A DNA stretch of 33,963 nt from Rhizoclosmatium globosum (lineage: Eukaryota > Chytridiomycota > Chytridiomycetes > Chytridiales > Chytriomycetaceae), in the NCBI GenBank assembly GCA_002104985.1, contig MCGO01000320.1, positions 1 through 33,963 on the forward strand. Direction: 5' to 3'. Within the stretch, counting starts at the first letter, position 1. Every line of letters begins with the position of its first letter. Shown here piece after piece: positions 1-11,006 of this stretch. A model generated the notes under the pieces. It ran no database searches. It was not told the DNA's origin and worked only from the letters and a program-made list of their open reading frames with translations. A program made the position numbers and the translations under genes.

Positions 1-1651
1 CAGTCCCAAAGTCGATTTGTAACACTATCGACGCGCTTATCGACGGTGTTGGGTCAGACGCGTTCTCTAGAGCCGCTGGAATTCAAGGAAGCAGTTGGAT
101 GGGATTCAGTGTGAATGTGCGGAATTGAATGATCCTTCAGAGACAAGAGTCTCTACGACTACCTCGCCAACGCCAAGCTTGACGGGTTTCAATGGAAAGT
201 CACAAAAAAGTTTAGTGGATTGAAAAAGACGCATATTCGGTTGGCGAATACAGCTGTTGGGTTGAGGGAAATTGCAAAAAAGATTGGTGCGTGTAACTTT
301 AGACCATGTGCTCGACATCCCCCTTAATTCTCGCGAATAGGAAAACGTACTCTGCAATGGGAGTCGCCTCCAAAAAATCTTCTGATTGTCACAAAGATTC
401 AGACCCGGACTTGGTGCAGTTTACGAAGGACCTTGCGGTTTGGTTAATTAACGAATGCGGAATGACGGTGTGCGTTTTTTTGATTCTAATTCATGTTGCT
501 AATATTTATCAGTCTCGTCGAAGAACGGCTCAGGGAATATCCGGAATTCGCAGCGTTCCACGATATCGAAGAATATAATGTTATCACGGAGTATGGACTG
601 TCACCAGAGAATGTGCTAATGGAGGCTTTGACGAAAACGTTCATCGAAAGTCTACAACCATGCAGTTACCAGACACAACTCAAAAACAGTTGCCAACAAA
701 CACAACATCAAACACGCTCAAAATCTGCATTTCTGGTCTCCCGAAGATTTCAAACACCTCTGAAAACGGATCCGTTGAGTTCGAAAATTGATTTGATCGT
801 TACACTCGGTGGTGATGGAACTGTCTTGTTCACGGCTGGACTCTTTCAAAATGTCAAAGTACCACCGATTCTACCATTTGATTTGGGAAGTTTGGGGTTC
901 TTGGCTGTGTTTGAATTTGAACGAGCCAAAGAGACGTTGCGGAAAGTATTGGGTATTCTGGCTGTGGAAGAAGTCGTTGAGGAACGCGTCAGCAGTAGTT
1001 CGTCAGAGTTGGGAGTTCCGCTTGGTCTAACAGTCCCGAAGGAATCTCACGATCAGCTCCGATCTACAACAGCATCAACAACGAACTTAACAGGTTTCAA
1101 CGTGAACATGCGCCTCGTCTAGCTTGTCAAATATACCGAATGGACCCATCCACTGGAAACTAGAACCTTTCGAGCCCCCACCACGTCCTCAACGAGCTTT
1201 GTAGACCGTGGCCCTCCGCATACATGTCCCACCTCGAACTCTTTGTCGACGGCTCCTACCTAACAACCTCCATGGCCGACGGCCTCGTCATCGCAACCCC
1301 AACAGGCTCAACAGCATACAGCCTCTCAGCCGGCGGCTCCATAGTGCACCCCCTCGTCCCCGCCCTCCTCGTCACCCCCATCTGCCCACACACCCTAAGT
1401 TTCCGTCCCATGCTCCTCCGGAATCAATCGAACTCAAAGTCCAAGTCCCACGCGACGCACGTGGAACGGCGTGGGTCAGTTTCGATGGGAAGTTGAGGAG
1501 GGAGTTGAGGCAAGGGGATGAAGTTCGGGTGGAGGTGAGTCGGTTTGGGGTTCCGACTGTTTGTTGGTTGGATCAGAGTAAAGATTGGATTGAGAGTTTG
1601 AGGCGGTGTTTGCATTGGAATGTGAGGGCTCGGCAGAAGGAGTTTAAGTGA
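1..1651 (+). CDS. NAD kinase (ATP-NAD kinase), 5' end uncertain, several frame breaks
   Basis: This gene encodes the enzyme that phosphorylates NAD to NADP. The N-terminal segment (about 215-290) resembles the region ahead of the catalytic domain of fungal Utr1-type kinases. Predicted introns lie at 287-340 and 470-512. The GGDGT motif that binds the diphosphate is at about 808-822. The C-terminal beta-sandwich carries the family hallmarks [27 protein letters not shown] and AWVSFDGK, and the ending CLHWNVR matches eukaryotic NADKs. Reading frame changes are needed near 400-410, 1120, 1200-1215 and 1412, and a stop (1161-1163) interrupts the segment before DRGPS. Two breaks look like loss of one C in a C-rich run. 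Protein similarity is excellent on both sides of each break, so sequence error is more likely than decay. I could not fix a start codon; it may lie upstream of the window. Confidence 0.85.
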
Positions 1652-2025
1652 CATATACTGTTATTTGTTTGCATAATAAATGTTTTAACTGTTCTTTGGT
1701 TGCTCGGTGGGGCTGTTTCTAGAAAAGATGTCTTTGTTTTCACCCAGACTGAAATATTATGAAGACTAAACTTGTTAGCACTTACACTGTGCGATGCAAA
1801 TTGAAAAAGGCGGTTCAAGAATGTCGTCCTTAGAAAATTTGGTGGTTGTAAGCTGAACCCTGCAACGTGCTACTTCCAGTGTCTCAACCAAATGTGTACT
1901 AACCCTTTGAAATAAATGTCCAGCTGTGCCAAGTGACTATCTTACAATGTGATACCGGAATGTCAGATGTTGGCTAACACAAATTGAGTGTATGGTTCGA
2001 GAACTATTTCTTCTCAAAAATTTTA
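1652..2025. other. Intergenic stretch, no gene seen
   Basis: This 374-bp stretch separates the NAD kinase stop from the start of regulator A. It contains the AATAAA-like signal TAATAAATG just after the kinase stop (about 1676) and otherwise AT-rich sequence. It presumably holds the kinase 3' UTR and the promoter of regulator A. I see no supported coding region on either strand. Confidence 0.5.
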
Positions 2026-3811
2026 ATGAAAGCCTCTGTCCATTGGCGTGCTACGGCCTGCAGCCGCTGTCGCTACCTTAAACGAAGATGTGTAGTACCC
2101 GACGGATCTACTGTGTGCAGTCACTGCTCCAAAACGGACTATCCCTGCGATTATGATCCAAATCCAGTCACTTTATCTATAAGGAGCTGTAGTCGATGCA
2201 ACAAAGATCATAAAAAGTGTGTTCCCGGAGAAGGGGCTTGCGTCAGATGTACTAATCTTGGCGCCGAAGATGAATGCGGCCAAGATGTTGATGGTAACCC
2301 AATTTATATGCAGCCACCATGGGCGCCTGTGCACGATTTGTCTCGAATCTACGGAGCCACGAGTTCGTCTGTGCCAGCGTTTACAAACCCAATCTTAAAT
2401 CAATATATGAACGCACTGGAGAGTTCATTGATCAAATACGAATGGGAACTTGAAGACCCGGACCTCATTCCAACGTTTGACGACTGGATGATTGTTTTCA
2501 AGTGGCTAACAAAAAATGGCACTGTGCTGCCGAAGAGCGATGTCTTTGATGCAGAGTATATGTTACGCGACTATTTCCACAAACCGTCATACTTGCGGTA
2601 GAGCTTTCTTAACGTTTTTGGGGTTTAAATTTTCATCATATATAGGCTCGTACTTTGTTGTCACGGAATTCTAGCGTTCGACTACAATGATGCCAGTCCT
2701 ATTGGCAAGAAAATGGACATACTGCGGTTTAATCGAGCTAGAAAAGCATTATTTCGTGCTCCAACTGAGCCTTCAATTGACTTGGTTCAAACTATCTTTT
2801 TGCTCGCACGGTGTGCAGGAGGTATACGTCAGTTGTTTATAAATCTCTAACAAATCGACAGCATTTGAAGATGATCGCATAAAAATCGAATATCTTGAGG
2901 CAGCCTTAAAAATGGCGTTCGAGCTACAGCTTGATGTTGACCCAGATGATTCGCCTTGGTTGGCTCATTTAAGTCCCCGTCAAAAGGAAGAGCGTCGGAG
3001 AACATTCTCCAATATTTACATATCTTACTCAATTTTGCAAGTATTTAGTCCAATTCCAATTTCATTGAAACTCAATTGGAGCAAGCTCAAAGTTTTCAAT
3101 CAAGATTATGTTCCACACCCTGCATTCAGTATTGTGTCTTCAGATGAATTAATTTCCCATCAGCTTGTTTCTGTTCTTTGTTTGGTAAAAGAGCGTTGTT
3201 GGTTTCCGCCACAAAGTGTTCAGGAATTATTCAATTCCACTGAAGCTAATGCACCAGCCTTTGACCTATTGACTTCCATACAAAATAACTATCCTCCGGA
3301 ATATTTGTTGAAGAGATGTCCTACCAGTAGTACCATTCCAAATCCTGACAATGACACTGTTTACTTAAACGTGTTTTATTACTCAGTCACCTCTGTGCTA
3401 TATCGACCTGTGATGTTTTTAACAGGGCTTTTATCATATCGACCACTATACCTTAGTACAAAAGACCAAGACATAGTGCTGAATGCAATCAAATGTTGCA
3501 TGGAATCCGCAGAATATATCTTTCATATTTTAGTCAGAAACAATGAAGTTGATCATCTTAATGATCCCGATGTTCTTGAAGCCATGATTGTTGTTTGGTT
3601 CGTATTGTGTCGTATGGGATCTGATTGGTTCTATTTGTCATCTGCCAGATATATAAACCGGGACAAGATGTTAAGAAAATTGAAAAAAGTCTTAGATTAC
3701 TATCTGGCACTACTTACGAAAGATACCTGCACAAGCTCGAGTTTTATGGTGACAACAATGCAATTTTTGTGTCAGAGATTGAGACAACTCCTTTCCCAAG
3801 AGTTGAGAGTG

Positions 3812-3819
3812 CACTGATA
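3812..3819. repeat. hAT target-site duplication, left copy
   Basis: CACTGATA directly precedes the element end TAGGGATG and is repeated exactly at 5026-5033. An 8-bp duplication is the hallmark of hAT-superfamily insertion. Confidence 0.93.
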
Positions 3820-4184
3820 TAGGGATGGCGATTTGGTACCTGGTACCTGTTCAGGACCAGGTTTACCTGATCACGTGACCGTACCAGGTTTCAGTTTGAC
3901 CAATACCTGGTCGGGGGGGGGGGGGGGGGAAGGGTTCAGCCGCTGTGTGATGAGCTGTGGAAGCTTTGCAATCAATACAATACAAAACCTATCTATTTAA
4001 ACCTATCTATTTGGAGCAGGAGGTGTTGATTGCCTTGACAGTTGCATCAGTTTCCGATGTCAAGAGTCAAGGGGTTAGAATGAATTCCACATACAAACTG
4101 AGAGTAGACTCTTTATTAATATAGTTTTATGCGAATGGATTTCTTTCAATGGGTGGACGTCAGCAGAATTCAAACCTTTCCAGT

Positions 4185-4370
4185 GTTGTTGGTTCTACAA
4201 CAACCCACGGCAAGTAAATGCAAACAGAATCAGCTCGAAATTTAAACGCAGCTTTTTATTCACAGTTTAAAACAGTGGGGAAAATTCGAGCTCTGCTGAG
4301 CTTGGGTGTTGCTTGAGAGTGGTGCAAAGTCTTCTCAAAGATTGACGAAACATTTTTCGTCAACCTTTGG
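4185..4370. repeat. Internal direct repeat of the hAT element, copy 1
   Basis: This segment is repeated in the same orientation at 4514-4702. Shared blocks include CAGTGGGGAAAATTCGAGCT and GAGAGTGGTGCAAAGTCTTC, with diverged spacers. It may be an internal tandem duplication or older element material. Confidence 0.8.
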
Positions 4371-4513
4371 TTTTCAGCACAGCCATTTAAACAGAGCTTA
4401 TATGCTGCAGATCGCTATACAAGGAAAATCCGCCGATTATTTACATTGAACTTTGCTTAGAAGGTGGTTATTGGGGGAAAATAATTGTAAACATAGTTAG
4501 TATGTATATGAAA

Positions 4514-4702
4514 GTTGTTGGGTGCGCTACAACAACACACAGTGAGTGAATGTGAACGGAATGGGCTCGAATTTTATACACAGCTTTTCATTCCAACTTA
4601 AAACAGTGGGGAAAATTCGAGCTCTGTTGAGCTTTTAAGTGACGCCTGAGAGTGGTGCAAAGTCTTCTCAAAGGTTGGTAAACACATTTCATCAACCTTT
4701 GA
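4514..4702. repeat. Internal direct repeat of the hAT element, copy 2
   Basis: Diverged second copy of 4185-4370, with the same order of conserved blocks and the same ending near ATCAACCTTTG. Confidence 0.8.
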
Positions 4703-5025
4703 CCGTTTATTGAGCATTCTTACATAAATTCTATGCTGTACCTATATATAATCTTATGGTGAAATGCCAGTAACAGTTTGAGTATGAACAACTTTATACC
4801 CTTATATACCAGGCCCTCAACAAAATAGAACAGCTCATTTCTTTCTTTCCTTTATTAAATTTCTTTTCCTTGTTTTAATTTAATATGCTGTGTCAATCAG
4901 TGTTGACTTCGACACCAACTATACCTGTACTTACCTGACCTCCCCAGGTTAACCCTCGACCCTGCCAGGTATACCTGATGACTCATACCTGCAGGTACCA
5001 GGTTTCGACCAGGTAAACATCCCTA

Positions 5026-5033
5026 CACTGATA
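5026..5033. repeat. hAT target-site duplication, right copy
   Basis: Exact copy of CACTGATA (3812-3819) immediately after the element end CATCCCTA. Coding sequence of regulator A continues from the next base. Confidence 0.93.
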
Positions 5034-5503
5034 CAGAATAATGATACTGACTCTATGGAAGTAGGACTAACTTTGAGGAGTGTAAATGGTCATTTGGATG
5101 ATGATTTTACACAGCCAAGAATGCCACTGGGTTTACTTGGAATGGAAATTGGCCGTGACAAAAAACTTCGATGGAAAGGAATAGGCGAAGAGCCGTGGCG
5201 TTTGTTTTGGAAGCTGCATGCCTGAATTTGGGCATTTCTGAAGTAATTGAAAGTGTTGGGAGTAGCATCATTTTTAAATAAATACAGCTATATTCTTTTC
5301 AGGGTGATTTGGCCTGAATGATTGGCTCTGACAATACCTCTTCGTTACCAACCAAACTCGGTTTAATTTCATAATCGTTCGAATTTGACATAAATTCGAA
5401 AAGGCTAAGGGTAAATTCATGTTTAACCCGTCCTGTTATTTGTAGGACTGTGGAACGTTTTCGTGGGAATTCTTGAGTGCGAGAAACTTCCACGAAAACA
5501 AAC

Positions 5504-6945
5504 ATGTTCCGTACAGGAAGAACATACACCACGCACCGATATCGCAAGGCCGGACAAGAAGAGCGGCCAATTCATCCAGTTGGACGATTCATTACAACTG
5601 TGTTTAAGCTAGCTGCGATCGTATCTGTTCCACTTGTTCTTGCGTATTTGGAGCAGAGCCAGGCCGAGACCCAGGCTGCCGTGGCTGAGGTACAGTATCT
5701 TTGTGTAGTAATAAGTAGTTTGGGGTACTAAAGAAGGTATTCAATGCACAGGCCCTTGTCAAAGTGGTTCCAGCCACACCCACAACCAAAGTTGGATCGC
5801 TCGTCTTTGCCTCTTCGCATTCGGTCCAACCAGATCTCATTTCTGATCAAAGCTTCGGCCTCGACTTCCCAAATGCCGTTCGAGTAAAGCGAAGCACCGA
5901 ATATTGCCAGGTGAGTCTGACTCATTCCCTCTTTAAACCGATTTGTAACCGTTAAATAGTGGCAAGAATTCACCCAACAGGATTCACGAACTGAGAGAGA
6001 CGAAGACGGAAACGAACACACTGTCACAACCACAACGTACTATAATAAGGGCTGGTATTCCTACCCCATCAACTCCTTCTTCTTTGACCAGCCTGCCGCT
6101 CATTACAACCCTCAACGGGATCCTTACCCATCAAAGACCCAGACTACTTCAAAACTCACCCTCGGAGAGTACACAGTCCGCCCGTCTGTCCTCCAAAACG
6201 CCAATGAAGGTTGGTCAACACGAAAGCGCTACTCCGCGTCGCAATTAGATAGTATGACCGAAACTTCCTCAGCCGCAATCGAGCACGGCTTCAAGTACGT
6301 TGGCGACGGATACTTTTACTCTCCCTACGAAGCTACAAACACAGCCACGTTCCTCCGTGCCGCTGGTATGGCTCTTGAAGGCAGTTTGTTGGACTACCAA
6401 ATCGCGGATGTTGTGAATGGACTGTTTGGACAATGTGCGCTGGTGATATTCGTGTCAAGTATCAGGCTATTGTTGCGTCTCCGGAACAAGGTGCTGCTGT
6501 CGTTGGAAAACTTGAAGAGAATAATGCGATTGGGGTGTATGTTATGAAAAATGGGTAAGATGGGATTGTATGAGAATACGGCCGAGACTGACGCGGGAAC
6601 AATGTTCAAGAAGTTGTTGAGCAGCGCTTGGTGGTGGGTTGTAGGTGGATATGTGCGACATTGGTTTGGGCGGCAGTTGTGACTTATTGGTACCCTTGGA
6701 ATCCACTTGAAGGTGTTCAACAGAGACGTGGTGGTGAACCAACAAAGAATCCGTTGGATGTGTACATTTGGGCAGCTGAAGCTGTCGCATTGGCACTTGT
6801 AACTGTTGGTGCAGCCAAAATTCTTGTTACTGATGAATTTGTGGTCGGAATGGTGGTAGCTGGTTTAGGAGTGGGTGTCCTCTCACTCTCAAGTGCTCCT
6901 TGGATTCGTGCACGTTTTGGTGAGGAGAAGGAAAAGACTGATTGA
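5504..6945 (+). CDS. TMEM43-like multi-pass membrane protein, frame breaks
   Basis: The product resembles animal TMEM43/LUMA, a four-pass ER and inner-nuclear-envelope protein. Visible features in order are an N-terminal hydrophobic segment (ITTVFKLAAIVSVPLVLAY), the VRVKR..EYCQ-WQE motif, YYNKGWYSYPINS followed by F-x-H-x-NP, the motif VGDGYFYSP, and GDIRVKYQ. These correspond to the order of motifs in TMEM43. The C-terminus carries three hydrophobic stretches. Introns at 5690-5751 and 5911-5959 splice in phase. I take the ATG at 5504; upstream in-frame codons are not ATG. Single-base frame changes are needed near 6430, 6550 and 6650, yet the protein similarity is continuous, so sequence error is likely. 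The gene is single and has no functional link to the flanking regulators. Confidence 0.75.
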
Positions 6946-7052
6946 GAATGGCTTCATATGAATAAACTGTATTTGATAATTGGCTTTCCATAGTGTGATT
7001 GAGGCTTTTGCATTGAGTGCTTATCTGATTTTTGACCCATATTGTTTTCATA

Positions 7053-9076
7053 ATGAAACCATACATTCGTCTCCCGGCTGCCAAATCAGAACTGCGAAGA
7101 GTGTCGACGCAGCTTTAAAGCCTGCTCAAAGGACCCTGATGGATGTGTCAGTTGTAAACAAAAGGGAATCCGTGCGTTTACTTAAACCTCCTCCTCCGTA
7201 GTCTTACTTTTGTTATCGATGGATCTCATACCGTTTATGGCCAATAGAAAGGCTTTGAAACAAGAGCTCATAATGCGTGATGCGTCTGCCATGCCAGTTC
7301 CGCAATATTGGGTGTCTGCTCCTTCAGCCGCTCCACTGAGCCTTTCGCCATTCAGCCAATACTCTGATGCGAATCTCATGGAACTCGATACGAATGCATG
7401 GCACTCCCACGCCTCCACTTTAAAGCATTACTTGACAGCCATGGAAACTCCACTTGATGAACTCATTGGTCCTGACACATCGTTAGAAGACCCTGACCTC
7501 ATGCCAACATTTGAAGACTGGCTTTTAGTATTCAATTACTATTCAGATGATGGCACAAGCTTTCCCCTCAGTCTATTTATGGATGTCGAAAGCTTACTCC
7601 GGGAATACTTTCAAAAACCAGCTATTCTGCGATTTATTCTGTGTCATAATGCGTTAAAGAGGCAATTCAAGTGGTCGGAACAGCCAGACGATCGGACAAC
7701 GTTGTATTATTTCAGACGTGCTAGAAAGGCGTTTTTAGAGCTGATACGAAACCATCGACGGATTTGATTCTGTCATACTATTTCATGCATATTCATGCTC
7801 GAGGTGGGGATATTCATGGGATTGTTATAGTGTATTAACAACAACTAGACATTGGGGAACACTCTCTGTCAGATCAATGTTTGAATGCGGCACTTAAAAT
7901 GCTGGTTGAGTTGAAAATGAATGTGGATCCAGACGATTCGCCGTGGCTCTCGCATCTAAGTCCTCGGCAGAAAGAAGAACGACGGAGAATATTCTGGGAA
8001 CTCTATAGCCAGTATTGTATCACATTGTCATATTTACCTGAGCCTTTTCAGCTGGATCTTATGGGAGACAAAGTCAAACTACCGTCTCAAGTGTTTGATC
8101 CATATCCTGTTTTTAGCGAACGAAGTACTGCGTATCACTTGGTTGAGAAATTTGAATCAGAACTCATGAACCTGATTGGAAGCATACGACAACGCTTTGC
8201 CTCACCTCCTCGTTCAATCGATGAGATGTTTACTACGATACGATCTGGAGGACCATTGACGGACCGATATTTATCTCTTCAATCTTCAATACCGTTTGAT
8301 TTTATCCTCCAATTTGAATGTCCAGCGATGATAACCAAGAAGAAGAAAAATCTTATAGCAAATTACACGCGTCCACGGCCGGCTGTTTGGTATCAATATG
8401 TATTATCATTCAAGCATCTCTGTATTCTATCGCCCCATCATGTTCCTAACCAGTGTTCGCGCAAGTCAACCTAAATACCTTTGCGAAGAGCGCAGAAATA
8501 TGATTTTAAATGCAATCAAGCGATGCGTCGAATCAGCATGGAGAATCACTTCGATCCTTTTGTTTTTCGATGCGATTGAATTCGGAGAGGGTAAAGCACG
8601 AGTTCCTGAAGATTCTGTATTTGTTCTCGATTGAAGGCGGGACGTTGCCTCTGTTTGAAGCGTACATTACGCTTTGGTTTGTTGCATGTAGAATGGATCG
8701 GGAGTGGGTTTCTTTGGCTGGATTGGAAGGGTTTAATGATAACGCGCTGCGAGATCGAATGCGACGTGTTTTTGAAATCAAGAAAGTGTTGGGCGTGTTT
8801 CGGTTGCATGAGCATTTCGTGCGGGCCATGGAAGCGATGCTGAGTGAGGTTAACGAGGCTGGAGGTGTAATGGATGTCAAGTCAAGCAATCAAGAAGACC
8901 TGGAATCGATTGAGTTGGGAATGACGGCAATTTCAATTGGAAGTGATAGAGTGTCAATTACAGATCCTTGGTGTTTTATGGGATTCCTTGGGCTAGAAAT
9001 CGGTGCTTTGCGAAATCTGAAATGGAGAGGGAGGAAAGAAGAATCGTGGAGGTTATTCTGGAAGTTATATTCATGA
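7053..9076 (+). CDS. Zn2Cys6 transcription factor B, frame breaks
   Basis: Paralogue of regulators A and C. A single Cys6 cluster is visible around 7085-7172 (C-EE-C, RRSFKA, C, SKDPDG, C-VS-C, KQKGIR, C), with the last Cys lost unless one base is restored near 7172. An intron is predicted at 7198-7247. The body contains SLEDPDLMPTFEDW and DPDDSPWLSHLSPRQKEE, and the C-terminus ends EESWRLFWKLYS. An intron at 7804-7848 matches the position seen in A and C, but the intron that A and C carry after the LR dipeptide is absent here (about 7632). Further one-base frame breaks fall near 7738, 8390 and 8610. The start codon is uncertain: 7053 is the nearest ATG but is not in the cluster frame. It is probably a DNA-binding regulator; its targets cannot be inferred. 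Confidence 0.72.
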
Positions 9077-9249
9077 TATTGTATTAGTTGTAAAATTTTT
9101 ATTTCTTATCACGCCGCCTGCTGATCTCTCAATTTTCCTTCCGATCCGTAACTTTGATATAGTGTGCATGCGGATGCCAATTGTAATTGGTGGTTTTGAA
9201 AGCCACAATTTTTGTGGCGGTGACAAACTTAAGATCGAATCAAACAAAC

Positions 9250-9252
9250 AAT
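9250..9252. repeat. 3-bp target duplication of outer Harbinger element, left
   Basis: AAT immediately precedes the terminus AGGGGTGGTCAAAGT and is repeated at 12705-12707. Three-base AT-rich duplications are typical of PIF/Harbinger. Confidence 0.75.
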
Positions 9253-9477
9253 AGGGGTGGTCAAAGTCAAGAAATTTGACAAAATGAAAAGCGAACATTG
9301 GGGTGTTTGAAAAGCGAAGTTTCATCATTTTGAAAAGCGGCGGTTTGAAACCTGTGGACAGGGATGGTCAGAGTTGAGGTTTCGAACCAAGGCCTCTTGA
9401 GGTGATTTGTTATGGCGGATTAGGTGGTGAAAAGCGAAGTTGAAACGCAAAACTGAAAAGCGGCTCTCAAAAGCAAA

Positions 9478-9480
9478 ATT
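9478..9480. repeat. 3-bp target duplication of inner Harbinger element, left
   Basis: ATT before the inner terminus at 9481, matching ATT at 12588-12590. Confidence 0.72.
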
Positions 9481-9614
9481 AGGGGTGGTCAAAGTTGAGA
9501 AATTCGACATTTTGAAAAGTGAAGTTTCGTGTGTTTCAAAAGCGAAGATTGGGTGGGTTGAATCTCCGAGTTTCACCTCTTTTTTTTCAGGACGGTCAAA
9601 GTCAACCACCACCA

Positions 9615-11003
9615 ATGCCAAATCTGAGTGAGCGAGCACGCCTTCTCCTTGCATTAAAGCGATTGATCCGAACTCAGTACACAGAAGAAAACGAAGATCG
9701 CTTCCTCAAGTACGCTCTCAATGATCAGTCTGATGCCAGCACTTGTAGTAGAAGTGATGATTCCGATTCCAATTTCGATTCGTCTGATTCAAGCAATAGT
9801 GATAGCGATTTGATGAAGCTTGTGATAGAAGATCCTTGGAGGAGCTTGAGAGCTTATGGAGCTGCTGTATGATGTCAATTCATGTCGCTATCTGGAAGAG
9901 CGTGCACGAATGCCAAAGTCTAAGACTCTTCGTGCTTTAATATTCCAATTTCGAGATCCAAGCTTCAGAAGCAGAGCACGCATGAGCAAAGCCTCTTTTC
10001 TTCGACTTCTTGAAGCTATTGAGAACCATGCTGTGTTTCAAAACAATTCAAATAACAAACAACACCCTGTTTGGATCCAATTGCTACTTACCTTGGAACG
10101 ATATGGAACATATGGAATGGTACGAACTTGAGTCACAGCACAAACATGGGTGTGGGGAAGGAATAGTTGTTCTCTTCACAAGGCGGTTACAACAGCATTT
10201 TGTCACTGAGCATCGTTACATTTCCTGGCCTTCAAAAAGCAGCGAAGCAAATGAGTCGTAAAATGCAACGAGATTACTGTTTGGCAGGCTGTGTAGGGTC
10301 AATTGATGGGACCAAGTAGTGTTTTACAGAAAGCCACCTGTACAAGGCGAGGTCTATTGGTGCTAAAGAAGTTCTATGGGCTCATCTTCAGGTGCGTTGC
10401 TCAGGATTTACCTGTTTGTCTTACAATTGTGTTGTAGCTACTTTGTGACGATTCTCGTCGAATTCTTTGGTTTCAGACTGGCTACCTGCTTCAATGTATG
10501 ACTCCAATGTTTTTCACAAAGTCTGCTTTATGCAAGCCCGAACTCCACTTCAGTCCAGGTGAATACTTGTTGGGTGATTCTGGCTATACTCTGTCAGCAC
10601 AATGATACTCCATACAACGTGGATGCAGGATATTCCAATTAATGAAGCCTTTAATGAGAAGTTTCTTCTGCTCGTGTACGTATTGAACATGTCAATGGTA
10701 TTTTGAAGGGCCGATGGCATCCCTGACTGGGTTGCGTTTGAAAACAACAACTGCCGAAGATATGGATACGTCAATCAATGGATAACAGCATGCATTATTT
10801 TGCACCATTTTTTGCTGGCTGATGAGTGGACAGAGTCAGATGGATGGTTTGAAGAAGAAACCCATCGGGGATGATATAGAGGAATTGCCGGAGTATGAAA
10901 GACTGAGGAGGAACATGCGATCACTTGGCAGGATTTGGAGGTTAACAGGTACCGAGAAACGGAAGAATTAAAGATCAAAATGATTCAACGCGGATTTATT
11001 TAG
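9615..11003 (+). pseudogene. PIF/Harbinger (HARBI1-like) DDE transposase, broken
   Basis: The N-terminus has an acidic Ser/Asp-rich run followed by SRARMSKASFLRLLEAI and TLERYGTYG, a typical Harbinger DNA-binding region. The GEGIVVLFTRR and RYISWPS motifs follow. The catalytic DDE domain (Tnp_4 type) is recognisable as GCVGSIDGT (first Asp, about 10305), GEYLLGDSGY (second Asp, about 10577) and RVRIEHVNGILKGRW (Glu, about 10690), ending ITACIILHHFL. These motifs fall in different frames, with stops near 9870, 10130, 10259, 10315, 10604 and 10706. An intron may lie around 10391-10437. ATG 9615 is the first Met of the frame. The protein normally cuts and pastes the element together with its Myb-like partner; this copy cannot make it as written. 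Confidence 0.82.
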
Positions 11004-11006
11004 AAC

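Larger units (their letters stand above)
3820..5025. mobile_element. Non-autonomous hAT-type transposon, 1206 bp
   Basis: The element begins TAGGGATG and ends CATCCCTA (inverted termini) and is bracketed by the perfect 8-bp duplication CACTGATA. The TAGGG-type terminus and the 8-bp duplication point to the hAT superfamily. Both subterminal zones are packed with CCTGGT/ACCAGG and GGTACC words in both orientations, as expected for transposase-binding repeats. No ORF of meaningful length or transposase similarity is present, so it would have to move with a transposase supplied elsewhere. The interior contains a diverged direct duplication (4185-4370 and 4514-4702) and a run of 17 G (3913-3929). 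It sits inside regulator A; removing the element plus one target copy rejoins the coding sequence. Confidence 0.92.
2026..5225 (+). pseudogene. Zn2Cys6 transcription factor A, disrupted by hAT insertion
   Basis: This is a fungal binuclear-cluster regulator. It uniquely begins with two successive Cys6 clusters: C-x2-C-x6-C-x8-C-x2-C-x6-C (about 2062-2152) and C-x2-C-x6-C-x6-C-x2-C-x8-C (about 2188-2278). Next come the shared motif LEDPDLIPTFDDW and the regulatory-domain motif DVDPDDSPWLAHLSPRQKEE. Introns at 2598-2645 and 2822-2861 splice in phase. I chose the ATG at 2026 because it is the first Met upstream of the clusters. The frame ends at a stop at 3815-3817, just where a transposon (3820-5025) begins; coding resumes after the second target duplication at 5034 and runs to a stop at 5223-5225, ending WRLFWKLHA like paralogues B and C. 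A one-base shift between about 3740 and 3811 is also needed. The intact empty-site allele would be a normal regulator; this allele is predicted to lose its conserved C-terminus. Confidence 0.85.

Noticed and set aside
1984..2025. Upstream extension of regulator A before the ATG at 2026
   Set aside because: The upstream in-frame codons are not ATG and the added residues have no counterpart in paralogues.
5299..5547. 82-codon open frame on the minus strand ahead of the TMEM43-like gene
   Set aside because: It overlaps the TMEM43-like start on the other strand, lacks recognisable motifs and has no splice or promoter support.
9253..9600. Frequent GAAAAGCG words that could suggest a CRISPR-like array
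   Set aside because: Spacing is irregular, both orientations occur, and they sit within transposon termini; they are subterminal repeats.
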